From assembly GCA_030762935.1 (NCBI GenBank), contig CM060900.1, positions 394,061,632 through 394,125,631 of the forward strand: a DNA stretch of 64,000 bases, written 5' to 3'. Under the pieces are notes generated by a model. That model made no database searches. It worked only from the letters and a program-made list of their open reading frames with translations, and was not told where the DNA came from. The stretch comes from Hymenopus coronatus (Eukaryota; Arthropoda; Insecta; Mantodea; Hymenopodidae). Position numbers and translations under genes: made by a program. Numbering within the stretch: position 1 is the stretch's first letter; each line of letters begins with the position of its first letter. Below, one piece after another: positions 35,546 through 46,439 of the stretch.

Positions 35546-37423
35546 GTGCTAGGAGGAGGAGGGGGTTTCTAACCGAGACCCAGAGATGCATTGTTCAACC
35601 CTTTATGACCCTTATAAGGTTTTTGTTTTCAGATGTTTTTATTTTGTTTCCAGTATTTGGACATGTTTGAACGATTTTTGTATTATGGATAATGTTTGAG
35701 AACTTTTTAACATTATTTTACTGTGGTTTTTGTTTTGCTTTCTATTGCTTTTTAAAAACAGTTTAACACGTTTTGGGACACTATTTTTCGGTGATTATTG
35801 TGCTTCCGCACACCTGTTCAGTATTTTTAAGATTATTTAATGTTGATGCATTTGTTAGATTGCTTTTAATAGCACTTTATATCATGTGGAGGGTGTATAG
35901 GCCTCTAGAACAGTTAGTTTCAGGATGTCCATAAGATATTTTAGCACTTTCTCCAGCGACATAAAATTATTTCCAGTTATGATCAGTCATTTTTGAGGAT
36001 TGCTATTCAGAGGGTATGTTTAGGACTCCGGGCTAGATAGCTAGTGTATTAATCAGGCATTTCATTTCTTTTCTAGTCACTTCGAGCCATTTTGTGGGGA
36101 AATAGAGCTCCAAAACGACATTTTAACTCTTTTCAGAAGTTTCCGCTATATATGTTATAGTAATGCCCTCAGGCATTATTTATACCAACCCCCCCAGGAT
36201 TGTATTAGTGGGTTCCCTTTTAAGGACTTGGTAATAGCGGTCAAGGAATACTAATGACATTTAACTAACTTTAAGAGTATATTTGGACGATAGCCCTTTT
36301 CTTGAAATCTTGTGACCCCTTTTCCTACTTTTCATGGTAATTGGTCACACTTTATGTCGTTTCTGCAACCATTTTCTTCGTTTCTGAAGTAATTTCTGCA
36401 ATCGTTTCAGTATTCTGACATTATTGCTAGATTTATACCATTTCCAGTTCCTGGGTGGTTTACCTAATCTGTAGACACATATACGTCATTACAGTATTAT
36501 TACATTTATTCTCTGGTTTGTACCCTTTTATAAATAATTATGCATTCTATTTCAGTATTTTAACAGTACTTTAGTGGTCATATTGTATTTTTTTGCAAAC
36601 TTCTACATTTTCAGATAAATCTGTAAATCGAGGGGATATGTTTGCATTGTTTCCAGTCTTCCTTAGGTTGAAGCCCTAACATAACCTCAACTCTTCGTTT
36701 CTTCAACTGTTTTTGTCTCGTCTTTTTTGCTTAACGTCTCTTTTCGAGGCCAACACTAGAAGAATGATTTAAACATTTGCTGTCGAAGTCCATGCGGTAT
36801 AATGAACAAACTGTTTCCTTATATATTTATTCGTCTTTGGTTGTTTTTACAGTATCTTTTCGTTTGAACACATTTTTTTCTCTCTGAGCTAACACTAGAA
36901 TAATACCCGCCCTCCCACCTCTCAACCTCTTCTTGTTCTTGTTGCTGTTTCTTCTTCTTGTTGCTACTGCTAAAGCCTTAGGTATATTTATTGAGGTGTC
37001 AGCATTTTCAGCTTTTTATATTTAAATTTATTTTTTATATAAAGACAATTAGCATTAGAGGTGAGGCGACTCTCCTCTTTTACTCGGGCTTGAGATCGAC
37101 ATAGAGAGTTGCTCTATGGCAGAGTTTCCACCTTCCCTCATTCTTATTAATCTATTGTTGTAGGTCATTGGCTAGCCTCATGGGAGTGTTTGTAGTTTAA
37201 GCTTCAATTTCTCCTACCACGTTACCATTGATGAGTAATGTGTGTAACGTTCGCTCATGTTTTGTTAGCAACTTTGTAATGTTCATAAGCATATGTTGAT
37301 TCTTTATCATCAGCAATCACTCCCTTATCATCATAAGGCGACTGAGCGATTTTGCTGACTTTTACACTCGAAACGTCATGCTGTTGACACATGATCTGGT
37401 TCATTGGAATTCATATTGTTTAA
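35546..37423. other. Left-arm non-coding segment
   Basis: AT-rich arm DNA between minisatellite and polymerase, matched in inverted form at 48,825-51,040. T-rich on the plus strand, with no open frame of note. The right-arm version is somewhat longer, so indels have accumulated. Confidence 0.6.
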
Positions 37424-40400
37424 TTATTTTGATGACAATTTACATAGTTTATCAAATGAGATGTACTGCCTACTAGCACTTCGTTTTATGCCCTTAAACT
37501 TTTTTATCATTTCTCCATCAATATCGAGAGCATACATCTGAGACCAGTGCGACAAAACGTTGGATGATTTTTCCACTAGCTTCAACTTTAAACTTTCCCA
37601 ACACCTTCTTGTTTTGAGGGGAGTGGCACATATGAATTTCGGGGTAATCCGATAAATCTAGATGTTCCAGAAATCGTAGATTATCCGGTATATGTCAGCT
37701 GTTGTAACTGGATGAATAAAGGTGTCAGTATCCTTGTACATAAGCTTCAGCTTTTCAGTCCCATAATACGGTAATACCACAACATATTGGTAGGAGTACA
37801 TGAAAGGTTTTGATATATCCAGCGCGCTCTTTCCGATGTATATTGCCTTGTTGAATGTAATCTGTCACGATGCCATATGAATAACTGTCAGCTTAGGCCC
37901 ATAAATGCTTCTATCGATGAATGCAGGCTTAACAACAAGTTTTTCCAATGTTTTCTTGTTTGTCAAAAGACGCATTTCCATTCGATTTCTTATATTCTGT
38001 ACAGTTTTTCTAAACATAGCATTATTGAACAGTTTATAAATATCTTTTTAAAAGTAATTTCTCGTCTGTTGTCGCAGCTTGTTATTAATCGCATGTGAGG
38101 TTTTTAACCAACTCGATTGTCGAAATTGTAACACATGAAGAATTTCTTTAGTCGTGGAACATGTGAGTGCGCATGTTTTAATTGCCATGTAATGTAAAAC
38201 ATACCTCTTTCTGCATCTATGATGCGCAATTAGCTGCTTTGCACTTGCTTTATCAGGTTTCAGACACTCGGGCAGAAACGGCATATCATTATGAAGATCA
38301 TGGAGAAACCAACACAAAACCTCCATAATATAGTGGATGCTGCTTAGGCCAGCCATATTGGTTATTTGCATCTTCGTATGTAATAAATTGAGCTTGTTTA
38401 CCAGGTTCGAACTTCTCCACGTAGGTATTACTAGCTTCAGCATACCGGTGAGAAACCTGGCATAATCCTCCTCTTATGCCAACCTCTATCATTAGAAGTT
38501 GGTCACAATCCATATTTAATTCTAGCTAAATTCCGGTATACAGAAGCATAGCATCCTAGGTAAGCCCTGGAGATGTAAAGTAATGAGCATGTTCATCTTT
38601 ATGCGTTTTCAAGGTTTGCTCTCAGAAGTCTTCAAATACATTGGCGAGAAGAAGTACATCAGAGTTTAAGTAGAGATCACTGTATTCTCCCAGATTTCGG
38701 ATACTAAACTGCTCCCATACATTTTTAGTGTGTTCACAGTCTTGATAATTGATTTCTTCCTCATATAACTTATTGCAGAACGTTTCCTTTGGAGGCCAGC
38801 ATGTTCCTTTCAAAACTTACCTAGAGCTGATGTAATCATAGGGGAATACTCCTTTACGAGCCATCGAACCAAACTTCTCCTCTCCAAAGTAGTATTTATA
38901 CGTCTGGAAACGATGTTATGGTTTTTGTTAGCTTATCCAAACTTGAAAAGGGGAAGCAATATGTTAGCACTAACCGCATGTCTTTAACTTGCTTCGGGAG
39001 TGAAATACACTTTTCTTCTGAGCATGGAATCACCTCCAATCTGTCTCTTGTACAACCTAGGTGTTTAACTATGAAATGTGAATAATAGCCGCTTAAGTTG
39101 TGCATGATGGCAGGGATATTGTTAGGTGTTTTGCAAGCTGGATTGCACTTATTATGAAGACTTCCTTGATATTCACCAGTCAAATGATTATGATCCATAA
39201 CCTTCCAGTACACTTCGGTGAATTATTTATTATACAAGTAGGATTTGACAGAAGACGCGAATTCCTCCTGTTGTTCATTAGTTAGTTTAAGAGGTTTAGT
39301 CCTTTTTTTTTTTTTTTTTTTTATAGACTGCTAGTCTTCTTTGCAAGAGATGTTAGATAATCCATAAACTTCTCAGCAGCATCATCGCCTCTGAATACTT
39401 AAGGCGCAGTAGGAAGATCAGTCTTTAGTTGCTCTACAGATGACGCTGCTTTAATGTAAACAGCTAAACTAATAGGAGAATGCTTCTGAATTAAACTCGC
39501 ATGAGTAAATAAGACTGAGAATACTTTCAAAATCAGCATAGATAACATACGGGAAATTCAGCATTTTTAAACTGAACGATAGATGTTTATTTGTGGGTAT
39601 AACTATTTTGTCGATAGCAAGATGACTGCAGATAGTATCATGTTCCTGCAATTTTTCTATTCTACTTCTTCTATAATGATCATCAAAATGAGCGGAGCAG
39701 CGCTTACAGGTGCACACTTGCCCATCATGTTTTGTCTTTTGTTCTAGAATAAGCTTCTTAAAGTTCTTGATGTATATATGGTGATTCCTACCATTTCCAT
39801 CGCTCAGCAGAAGAAGATCGCGATGACCTAGCAGTTCTTGTTCCACAAACTTTATTGGACATCCAAACACGTTGATAGATATACTGTTTTTCTTCTCGAA
39901 CACAGGAATTTCAGCCAATGGCGTAGGAAATGTGATACACGAGAAGTTGTATTTACGTTCAAGTTCCTTGTGTTTGCTGATCCGTTGAGGATCCTTTTGA
40001 ATGAATTTTGCAAGGATATCGCATAAAACATTTATCATCGCGATAGTTCTGAGGGTTGACACAAACTGTGTTCCTTTCTATAGATGCAGGTAAAGGTATA
40101 TAACTGCTTCCGCGCAGTGGGTTACATTTGTTAATTTGAAGGCGTACCCCGTCCACAGGAAGCAGAGCACAATTGCTTCCTCTAAGTTGTGATTCCTCCA
40201 TTTCAGCAGTCAGTTTCTCGAACTTAGCCTCTAGTAAAACGTATAAATCAGTTTCTAGAAACCTAATTATTGGTTTTGAAGGTCTTACCAGCAGCTTCTA
40301 CAGTACTATTTACAAATTGACACTCAACTAGAAGATTAATCTTCACAGTTTTATGTATGGAGAGCTCTTTTTCAACAGATTGTATAATCCTGTGTTTAGC

Positions 40401-40643
40401 TTCCTGCAGCTAAGTTTTCATGTTATTGCTAGAATTACATCGGATGAAGTAAGATTTCAGACATCCTTCGAACGCTGTTTCGTACTCTTTAATATTGCAT
40501 TCATTCACCATTATAGTCAATAGCTGATGGCTGGTAAGCTCGGCTTTTGTTTTCTTTACGTACACAACTGCACCGCAACGCTCTTCATGACGACTTCCAT
40601 TGTAACTGTAGTCGAAGGTGTTTACATTTAAAGAGTTGAGCAC
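37424..40643 (-). pseudogene. Protein-primed family-B DNA polymerase, left copy
   Basis: Replicative polymerase of the Polinton type, broken by frameshifts and stops but readable nearly end to end. From the N-terminus: a short frame at 40,410-40,643; PLRGSSYIPLP near 40,090-40,120; a Cys/His finger (CTCKRCSAHF); and exonuclease motif I (YADFES, about 39,525-39,540). Then VMDHNHLTGEY, exonuclease II (HNLSGYYSHF, about 39,100) and exonuclease III (YSDLYLNSDVLLL, 38,622-38,813 frame). The polymerase domain follows: A-like DANNQYGW (about 38,350-38,375), B-like NNAMFRKT (about 38,010) and C-like YKDTDTF (about 37,720-37,745). The thumb-region NKKVLGKFKVE lies at about 37,585-37,615, and the stop is at 37,424. 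A run of 22 T (A on the coding strand) at about 39,302-39,323 lies inside the coding region. Total length is about 1,070 codons, plausible for the family. Confidence 0.85.
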
Positions 40644-40836
40644 AGGTCATTTTATGTCGCCTCTTGTTATAGCTCTTCAAAAAGCTTTTCCCACGCTTAA
40701 TACAGCTTTAGTTAGAAGGAGTTTGGAGAGTGGACTAAATGTAGTTTGTTGCATATCTCTAATGTATTAAATTCTTAAAAATGAGATTAAATTGTAAGTG
40801 CTTTTTGGCCTTCACACTTTCTTCTCGCTATTGACA
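40644..40836. other. Unassigned core sequence of the Polinton-like element
   Basis: About 190 bases between the polymerase start and the poly(A) tail of the first nested element. No recognised coding. It may hold the polymerase promoter. Confidence 0.3.
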
Positions 40837-42190
40837 GCTAGTTTTTTTTTTTTTTTTTTGTTTTTTTTTTGTTAGTGGTGGGGGAAAACTCACTGACGCC
40901 CTAATTTCAGGCCAGTCTGGGAGCGTAACACTCTTCGCACAGGACTCGCACCAGTGCGGCACTACCCACGAAAAATCCTCACCGGAAGTAGGAGGCCCAG
41001 TACCGCATTAAGCACCTGTGTATTTCTGGCGGATTATGAATGCTGCCTGCACTTGCAAGTAATGAATGAATTGCCAGGAGACAAACATGACTTGCGCTCT
41101 GAGAGCCCCCTGGAGAAGTGGCTGGTGAAAATGATAGGGAGTTAATGGTGATGATTTTTGTAGTTACTGGTGATGCTTCTTGAGGTAGGTTAGGTCACCG
41201 CGGAGCTGATGCCTGTAGAGTTCCTGGGGTGTCTTAGATTGATGTTGTAGTGGTGCTTCAGCTATCTGAACCAGCGGTTCAGAGTCGCTGTGGTGCATGG
41301 GCGGCCGTCCCGACGTCGTCTTCAGGAGGGCCTTCAGCTCCTCCCTGATGATGATCCCGATGTCTGTGTAGAGCGTAGTGAACTGCTGTCGTAGACTTGG
41401 GAGTTGCTGAAGTTCGGTTTGTTGTTCCTACAAGCGGTCCTCCAGGTGAGTCAGTTTGTTCCTCAGCGTCAGAACCTCCACGCGGAGGTCCTGAATGGCC
41501 TCATTTAGACCCAGGAGTTCCTGTAGAAGATCGTCGGTTTGAAGTATGGATGGTGTAGGTGTTGGTGTCTGCGCTGTCTGTGTTGTTGCTGGAGTTGGTT
41601 CTTACCGGGCTGGCTGCGGGGGTGGTTCCCCATCCGTGGATAGGCGGGACACGTGGCATGCCCGGTGTAGTTTCTTGTGCTATGGCAGGAGGCACAAAAC
41701 CGGCGTCTGTGGCGGAGGTCATGGCCCGTGCACTCGGCGGTGTAGGCTGCGGTTCCACATTAGTGGCACCGGGGCGGCGAAAAACATTCTTCTAGGCTAT
41801 GCCCAATAGCTCAGGAGTGGCTTTAACAAGTGCAACATTTAGGCCAAAGCAGCTTCCATGTCGGTGAGGTCTTGAAACTCGATTCAGACGAGCGGTGATA
41901 GTTCCAGGTTGCTGATGATGCGAGTGGCCCTCCAGCAAGAAGGCCATTGCGACTTCGCTGCGTCTGTTAGATGCCGGGTGGAAAGGTTCCTAGGGATCCC
42001 TCTAACCACAGCACTGAACTGCTGTGGTAGCGACTGCGCGGGCTCCTGCGTTGGCGTCGGCTGCGGCGGTGGTGCCTGGACTAGCTCCGGTGAAGGTGTT
42101 GCCGAGGCTTCCCCACTGCAGGAGAGCTGGAAGCTGGAAAAGCAGCGGATCTGCGTTGTGTCTTCTTCTTCGGCATCTCGAAGCCTCTCG
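40837..42190 (-). mobile_element. Gag-only retroelement A with poly(A) tail
   Basis: A GC-rich minus-strand unit whose 3' end is a long poly(A) (T-runs at 40,842-40,871 on the plus strand). Broken coding potential reads, in order, a Pro-rich segment; SAVVRGIPRNLSTRHLTDAA and RIISNLELSPLV, which resemble the fold preceding gag knuckles; a decayed Cys/His region ending YTGHATCPAY in a shifted frame; a Ser/Pro/Thr linker (41,501-41,758 frame); and a coiled-coil-like EAIQDLRVEVLTLRNKL. The poly(A) comes about 600 bases later with no endonuclease or reverse transcriptase in between. It resembles a non-autonomous, ORF1-only LINE derivative, or one that lost ORF2 by internal deletion. Confidence 0.6.
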
Positions 42191-42229
<39 letters not shown>

Positions 42230-43000
42230 GTGGAGGGGAAAAATGCATTACGCACTCGACCCCCAGCCGAGGTGCAATGGCTGGGAGGATTTGCACCCGC
42301 GTTAGTAAGAGAGAGATAAGATGCTACCGCACTATGTGCGGGAGCGGGTAACAGATTTTATCTAGGCTGGCAGCCATGGAACCTGACTGCAGCCTAGGGA
42401 ATGGAAGTGATACTACAGAGGAGTTAAAATGTGAAAATTGAGGAGAGAAATGGACGTAGAAAACTTACAGAATCAATCGGTTGCCGGAGTGCTCCGCGAA
42501 TCTCCCAGGCCAGAAATCCGCTGGCAGTGCGCGCTTATCAGCCTGGACATAAGAAGGAGCGGTGTTGAGCAGCTGGCTTCTGGACTGGAACAGCGCAGCA
42601 GAGTAAGCAGCTTGCTGCAGGAGAATATGCCGCAGTTGCTGGGTGATGCCGTCGATCCCCGTGGACAGGTCGGCGGCTGTGGTCCGGTGACTAGTAGTTG
42701 CTGAGGAGTTTGACATTTGCAGATCCTATAGCTTCTCTGTGAGGATGCTGCATGTCTCTTCCATGGCAGCTAAACGAGAGCCGACGTTTAGGATATCCGC
42801 GTGGAGGTCCTGAATGGCGTCCGGCGTCGCTGCGTCTGTTGAGGGTGCAGTTGGCGTGTCCTTGGCGACTGGAGTCTACTTTGCTGTTGCTCGGGCTGGC
42901 GGTGGTGAAGTAGTTCTGCACCGCGGGTAGAGAGGGCACTGGGTTTGCCCGGTGAAATGTCCTGTGCCACGACATAACAGTCGCAAGTTTGTTTTACAAA
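42191..43000 (-). mobile_element. Gag-only retroelement B, joined head to tail to A
   Basis: A second GC-rich minus-strand unit ending in a long poly(A) (T-run about 42,189-42,226) that abuts the 5' end of element A. Its coding remnant has CRGTGHFTGQTQCPLYPR, aligned with the YTGHATCPAY knuckle of A, and AIQDLHADILNVGSRL, aligned with the coiled coil of A, so the two are relatives but not recent copies. A Gln/Ser/Ala-rich stretch (42,465-42,716 frame) and a 3'UTR follow. No ORF2 is present. The 5' end is probably truncated near 43,000 where the plus-strand LINE starts. Confidence 0.6.
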
Positions 43001-43019
43001 GAACGTCAATCCATGCCCC

Positions 43020-43594
43020 TGTGCGCTGTGAATTAGAAAACAATGAACAAGTAAAGAAGGTCTTTGAAGTCAAAAACATTCAGCATGCTTAAATAAAAGT
43101 CGAATATCGCAAGAAATTCACAAACATCCCACAATGCACACGATGCTAGGCTTCGGGCATACCAAAAACTTCTGTTGGCTCACATCTCGATGTGTGAAGT
43201 ATCCCTCTAATCATCATTTCTCTGAATGCCCAAAAAACAAAGATACTCAGTCCTCCTGCTTGAACTGCGGAGAAGCACATCCGGCAAATTTTAGAGGTAC
43301 CCGTTGCCCATAATAACATCTGCACCGCCAAAGCTAAACCTGGAAAATTTTCCGAAGTTGACACCAAACTCTCCCTCTTCTGCTCCTGAAATTGCTCAGT
43401 GGCTACGCTATGCTCCTCCAGAAGATGAAAATTACCGGCATTTCAGTCAGCAACAATTTACAAAAAATTCTTCTTCTGCTTCTTCCTCCCCCGATGACAC
43501 TGGAAACCTTCTTCAGCCAGCTATTAACTTTCTAGCATCATATCTACCAAAAATCAAATCCTTTTTCTTAGAGCTTTTTGCAAGTTCTTTGCCC
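43020..43594 (+). pseudogene. gag C-terminal part with CCHC knuckles
   Basis: Starts mid-protein. Around 43,112 comes IPQCTRC, then (after a frameshift) a GHTKNFC-like knuckle, a second Cys-Val-Lys-Tyr...His...Cys-Pro knuckle, and a third near 43,255 with CLNCGEAHPANFRGTRC, as in Jockey-group ORF1. The 43,304-43,594 part is a Ser/Pro-rich tail (LNLENFPKLTPNSPSSAPE) that leads without a stop into ORF2. Confidence 0.75.
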
Positions 43595-46335
43595 ATGGCC
43601 ACTAAGTATCAAGATTATTCATTCTCTCAACTAACTGTAATAAATTGGAACGCTAACGGAATCAAAGCCAAAAGGAGGTATTTCCGGAATTCATCTCAAG
43701 ATACTACTTCGCACAAGCTTGCGTCACCGAGACTCACCTAGTACAGCACGAAAAGCTTTCAGTACCTGGTTATGCAACGTATATGACCGATCACAACGCT
43801 CTCGTCGCCTCAGGTGGAGTGGCCATCTTCATTCGAAAGGACAGACACCACTATTTGGTCTTACTGCCCCAACTAACCAGCATCGAAGCTTGCGAGTTTC
43901 AAATAATTATGCAAAACTCCTCTAGAACGACAATAATTTCAGCCTACAAGCCAACAGGACTCTGTCTTGATGACCAGGATATTAATACTAAATTCTCTGA
44001 CAGTGCCGACCCTTCTCGTGCGGCATCTAAATAGTAAGCATGAAACACGGGGATGCGTGTGAAAACTGAAAACGGAAGACGTTTATTAACAGCAGCTGAG
44101 CGCAATGCATTCAATATCTTAGCCCCACCTGGTCTTACTTTCTTTAGGCAAAATGTAGCACCTGTCATACTAGACAAGGCATTTTACACAAATGTATCAG
44201 GCATTCCCACCATGGTTGTTCTACCTGAAACGGACTCCGACCACTCCCCGATATTCTTTGACGATAATCTGATACACTAGAAGACTCAGCATAGGTTTCA
44301 TAAACTGGGAAACCTTCCAAAATGTAATTGATAACGAGCTAAAACCTGCGTGCAATCTGAAAACTACACGTGATGCAGAAGCAACAATTCTTGTGTTCAC
44401 AAAAGTCATAACTTCAGCCACAGACAAGTCCATAGCTCTAGCCAGAACTCTGCAAGAAAGAAAATCCTATCATGAAACATTGCCCTCTAGCATCAGATGT
44501 CTCTTGAAAGAAAAACAAAATGCGCCGGATTTGGCAGAAGTACAGAGAAACTTCGCAATTTCATCGTTTGAACCAACACACAAGAAAAGTAAGAAAACAA
44601 GTATATGAATACGGCATTCCGCTTATCAACGGCACCCCTCCAGCATTTCACCAGAAGAATCATTGTTGTGGAAGGAAACCAAAGGAATATTAAAACAACC
44701 GACGCTTATTCCACCCTATTACAAGATAGAAAACACTCCTGAGAAGACGCAACTATTTGAAAATACTCTACAAAGTATCTTCAGCCCAAATTCAGTGATT
44801 AACGAACAATTCAACCACGAAATTGAACGTTTTCCTGATTCTTATACCACTGTTCCACTCATTGACTTCACCTCACTAAAAGAAATCTTGTTCATAATCC
44901 AGCAACTACCAGCAAGGGAATTGCCTGGTCATGACTGAATTCCAAATGTTGTAGTAAAACATCTGACTTGCAAAGCACTAGCTATTCTAGCCACACTTTT
45001 TAATAATTTTATACGTATGGGTTACTTTCCAGAATCTGGAAACGCCCAACAATTTTTGTTGTTCATAAGCCTGGAAAAAGCCCCTCAGATCCAAAAATTA
45101 TCGTCCTAAAATCTGCTACCAACTCTGACCAAATTCTGTGAAAAAATATACTGAAGTGTTTAGCACAATTTCTCCCTTTTAATTCGGTTTTCGTCGCAAA
45201 CATTCAACCGCACACCAAACTCTCCGGATTACAAGTAAGTGGCACAAGGCTTCGAGAAGAAGGAACTCACAGCTGCTGCTTTCCTAGACTTCACTCAGAT
45301 ATTTGACAGGGTTTGGCATCAGAGTGTTCTATATAAATTGTTCATCAACGGCTTCCCAGACTAACTCTATAAAATAATTTCCTCCTTTCTGTCACAACGC
45401 ACATTCTTAGTCCGCACAGGTAGTTTCACTCTTCTATCTAAACTATTACAGCAAGAGTTCCTCAAGGATCTATCCTGGAACCAGTTCTGTTCAACCTGTA
45501 CACCTCTGACATGTCTGCAACGCCTATAGCTCAAATCTCTATGTATCTGGACGATACTGCAATTTTCGCAACACATCGCAATATCCACACCGCCAGAAAG
45601 CACCTTCATAAGGCCTTAAAGTTAGTTATACCCTGGCTCAACAACTGGAGTTTTTCGCTCAACGAGCAAAAATGTGAAGCAAAATCTTTACAATATGCAG
45701 ACAGAACCACCCACCACCAGTAATGCTCTCAGCGAAACATATATCCTGGAAAACTAACACAGAAACAGTGAAATATCTGTGTGTTTTCCTGGATCGACGA
45801 CTCGCATGGAAACCACACATAAGTAATAAACGCAAACTAGCACGACCAGGACTGGCAAAGCTGTACCCTCTTCTCAACAAAAGTTCTTCACTAAAACTAA
45901 AAAACTGCACACTACTTTACAGGACTCCATTATGACCAATCCTACTATACGCCTATCCAGTTTGGGGAGGAACCAGTCTTTCCGAAATAAAACGCACCCA
46001 GACATTTCAACACAAAATATTGCGAATATCAACGAATGCACCCTTGTTTGTCAGAAATTGTCAACTACATAGAGAAACTGAAATCAGCATTATTCAGAAG
46101 TCAATTTCTTCACAAGCCGAACTGTTCTACAACAAGCCTAAATACGTCTCAGGAGCCGTTCGCTATTCTCTTGGCAGAAAATCTAGCTATCCAACTGATA
46201 TCAAGAGTAGCCTACCACTGGACCAGCTCTCACAACAAGATCTTCTGTAAGATAAAAACAAAAATGCACTTACATATGAAAGGCACAATGGGTTTACCTC
46301 ATTTCAATGATACTCAGCATCATGCATGTAAATAA
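43595..46335 (+). pseudogene. ORF2 endonuclease-reverse transcriptase
   Basis: The first ATG in context is at 43,595 (MATKYQDYSF). Endonuclease motifs: INWNANGIKAK, a TETHL equivalent in a shifted frame near 43,730, SGGVAIFIRK, ISAYKP, a decayed NSKHETRGC segment near 44,030, and SDHSPIFF near 44,240. The reverse transcriptase follows after about 700 bases: SDPKIIV-like motif 1, a PRLHSDI/FDR region near 45,290 (motif A), VPQGSILEPVLFNLYTSD (motif B) and ISMYLDDTAIF (YLDD active site). Then come VKYLCVFLDRRLAWKPHI and a C-terminal extension. No RNase H block is recognised before the end near 46,335. Multiple frameshifts and stops inactivate it. Confidence 0.85.
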
Positions 46336-46439
46336 TGTCTAAAATCAATGATCTGTAGAGAGCATATGTGCTAATCGATCAATAAATCTGTAAAAAAAAA
46401 TCAAACTTTCTAGTAAAGTTCATATTTTCTTCCTCAGCT

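Larger units (their letters stand above)
35112..38945 (+). repeat. Left inverted arm of the Polinton-like element
   Basis: Reverse complement of the right arm. Anchors: the 35,112 terminus against 51,817; TGGAGGGTGTATAGGCCTCT at about 35,887 against 50,680; the polymerase C-terminus at 37,424 against 48,824; and ATACGTCTGGAAACGATGTT at 38,897 against 46,482. Similarity fades beyond 38,945 where the right arm meets the inserted LINE. Confidence 0.85.
43000..46400 (+). mobile_element. Degenerate Jockey-like LINE
   Basis: A 5'-truncated plus-strand LINE with the C-terminal part of gag, endonuclease, reverse transcriptase and a 3'UTR. AATAAA lies at about 46,380 and the short poly(A) at 46,392-46,400, directly followed by right-arm polymerase sequence of the Polinton-like element. 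It is richer in A than the GC-rich elements A and B, so it is a different family from both of them and from the LINE at 3.1 kb. Confidence 0.85.

Noticed and set aside
41546..42319. Plus-strand frames over the GC-rich block at 41.5-42.3 kb
   Set aside because: The minus strand carries the gag-like motifs and the poly(A) orientation; the plus frames have only Gly/Cys-rich composition.
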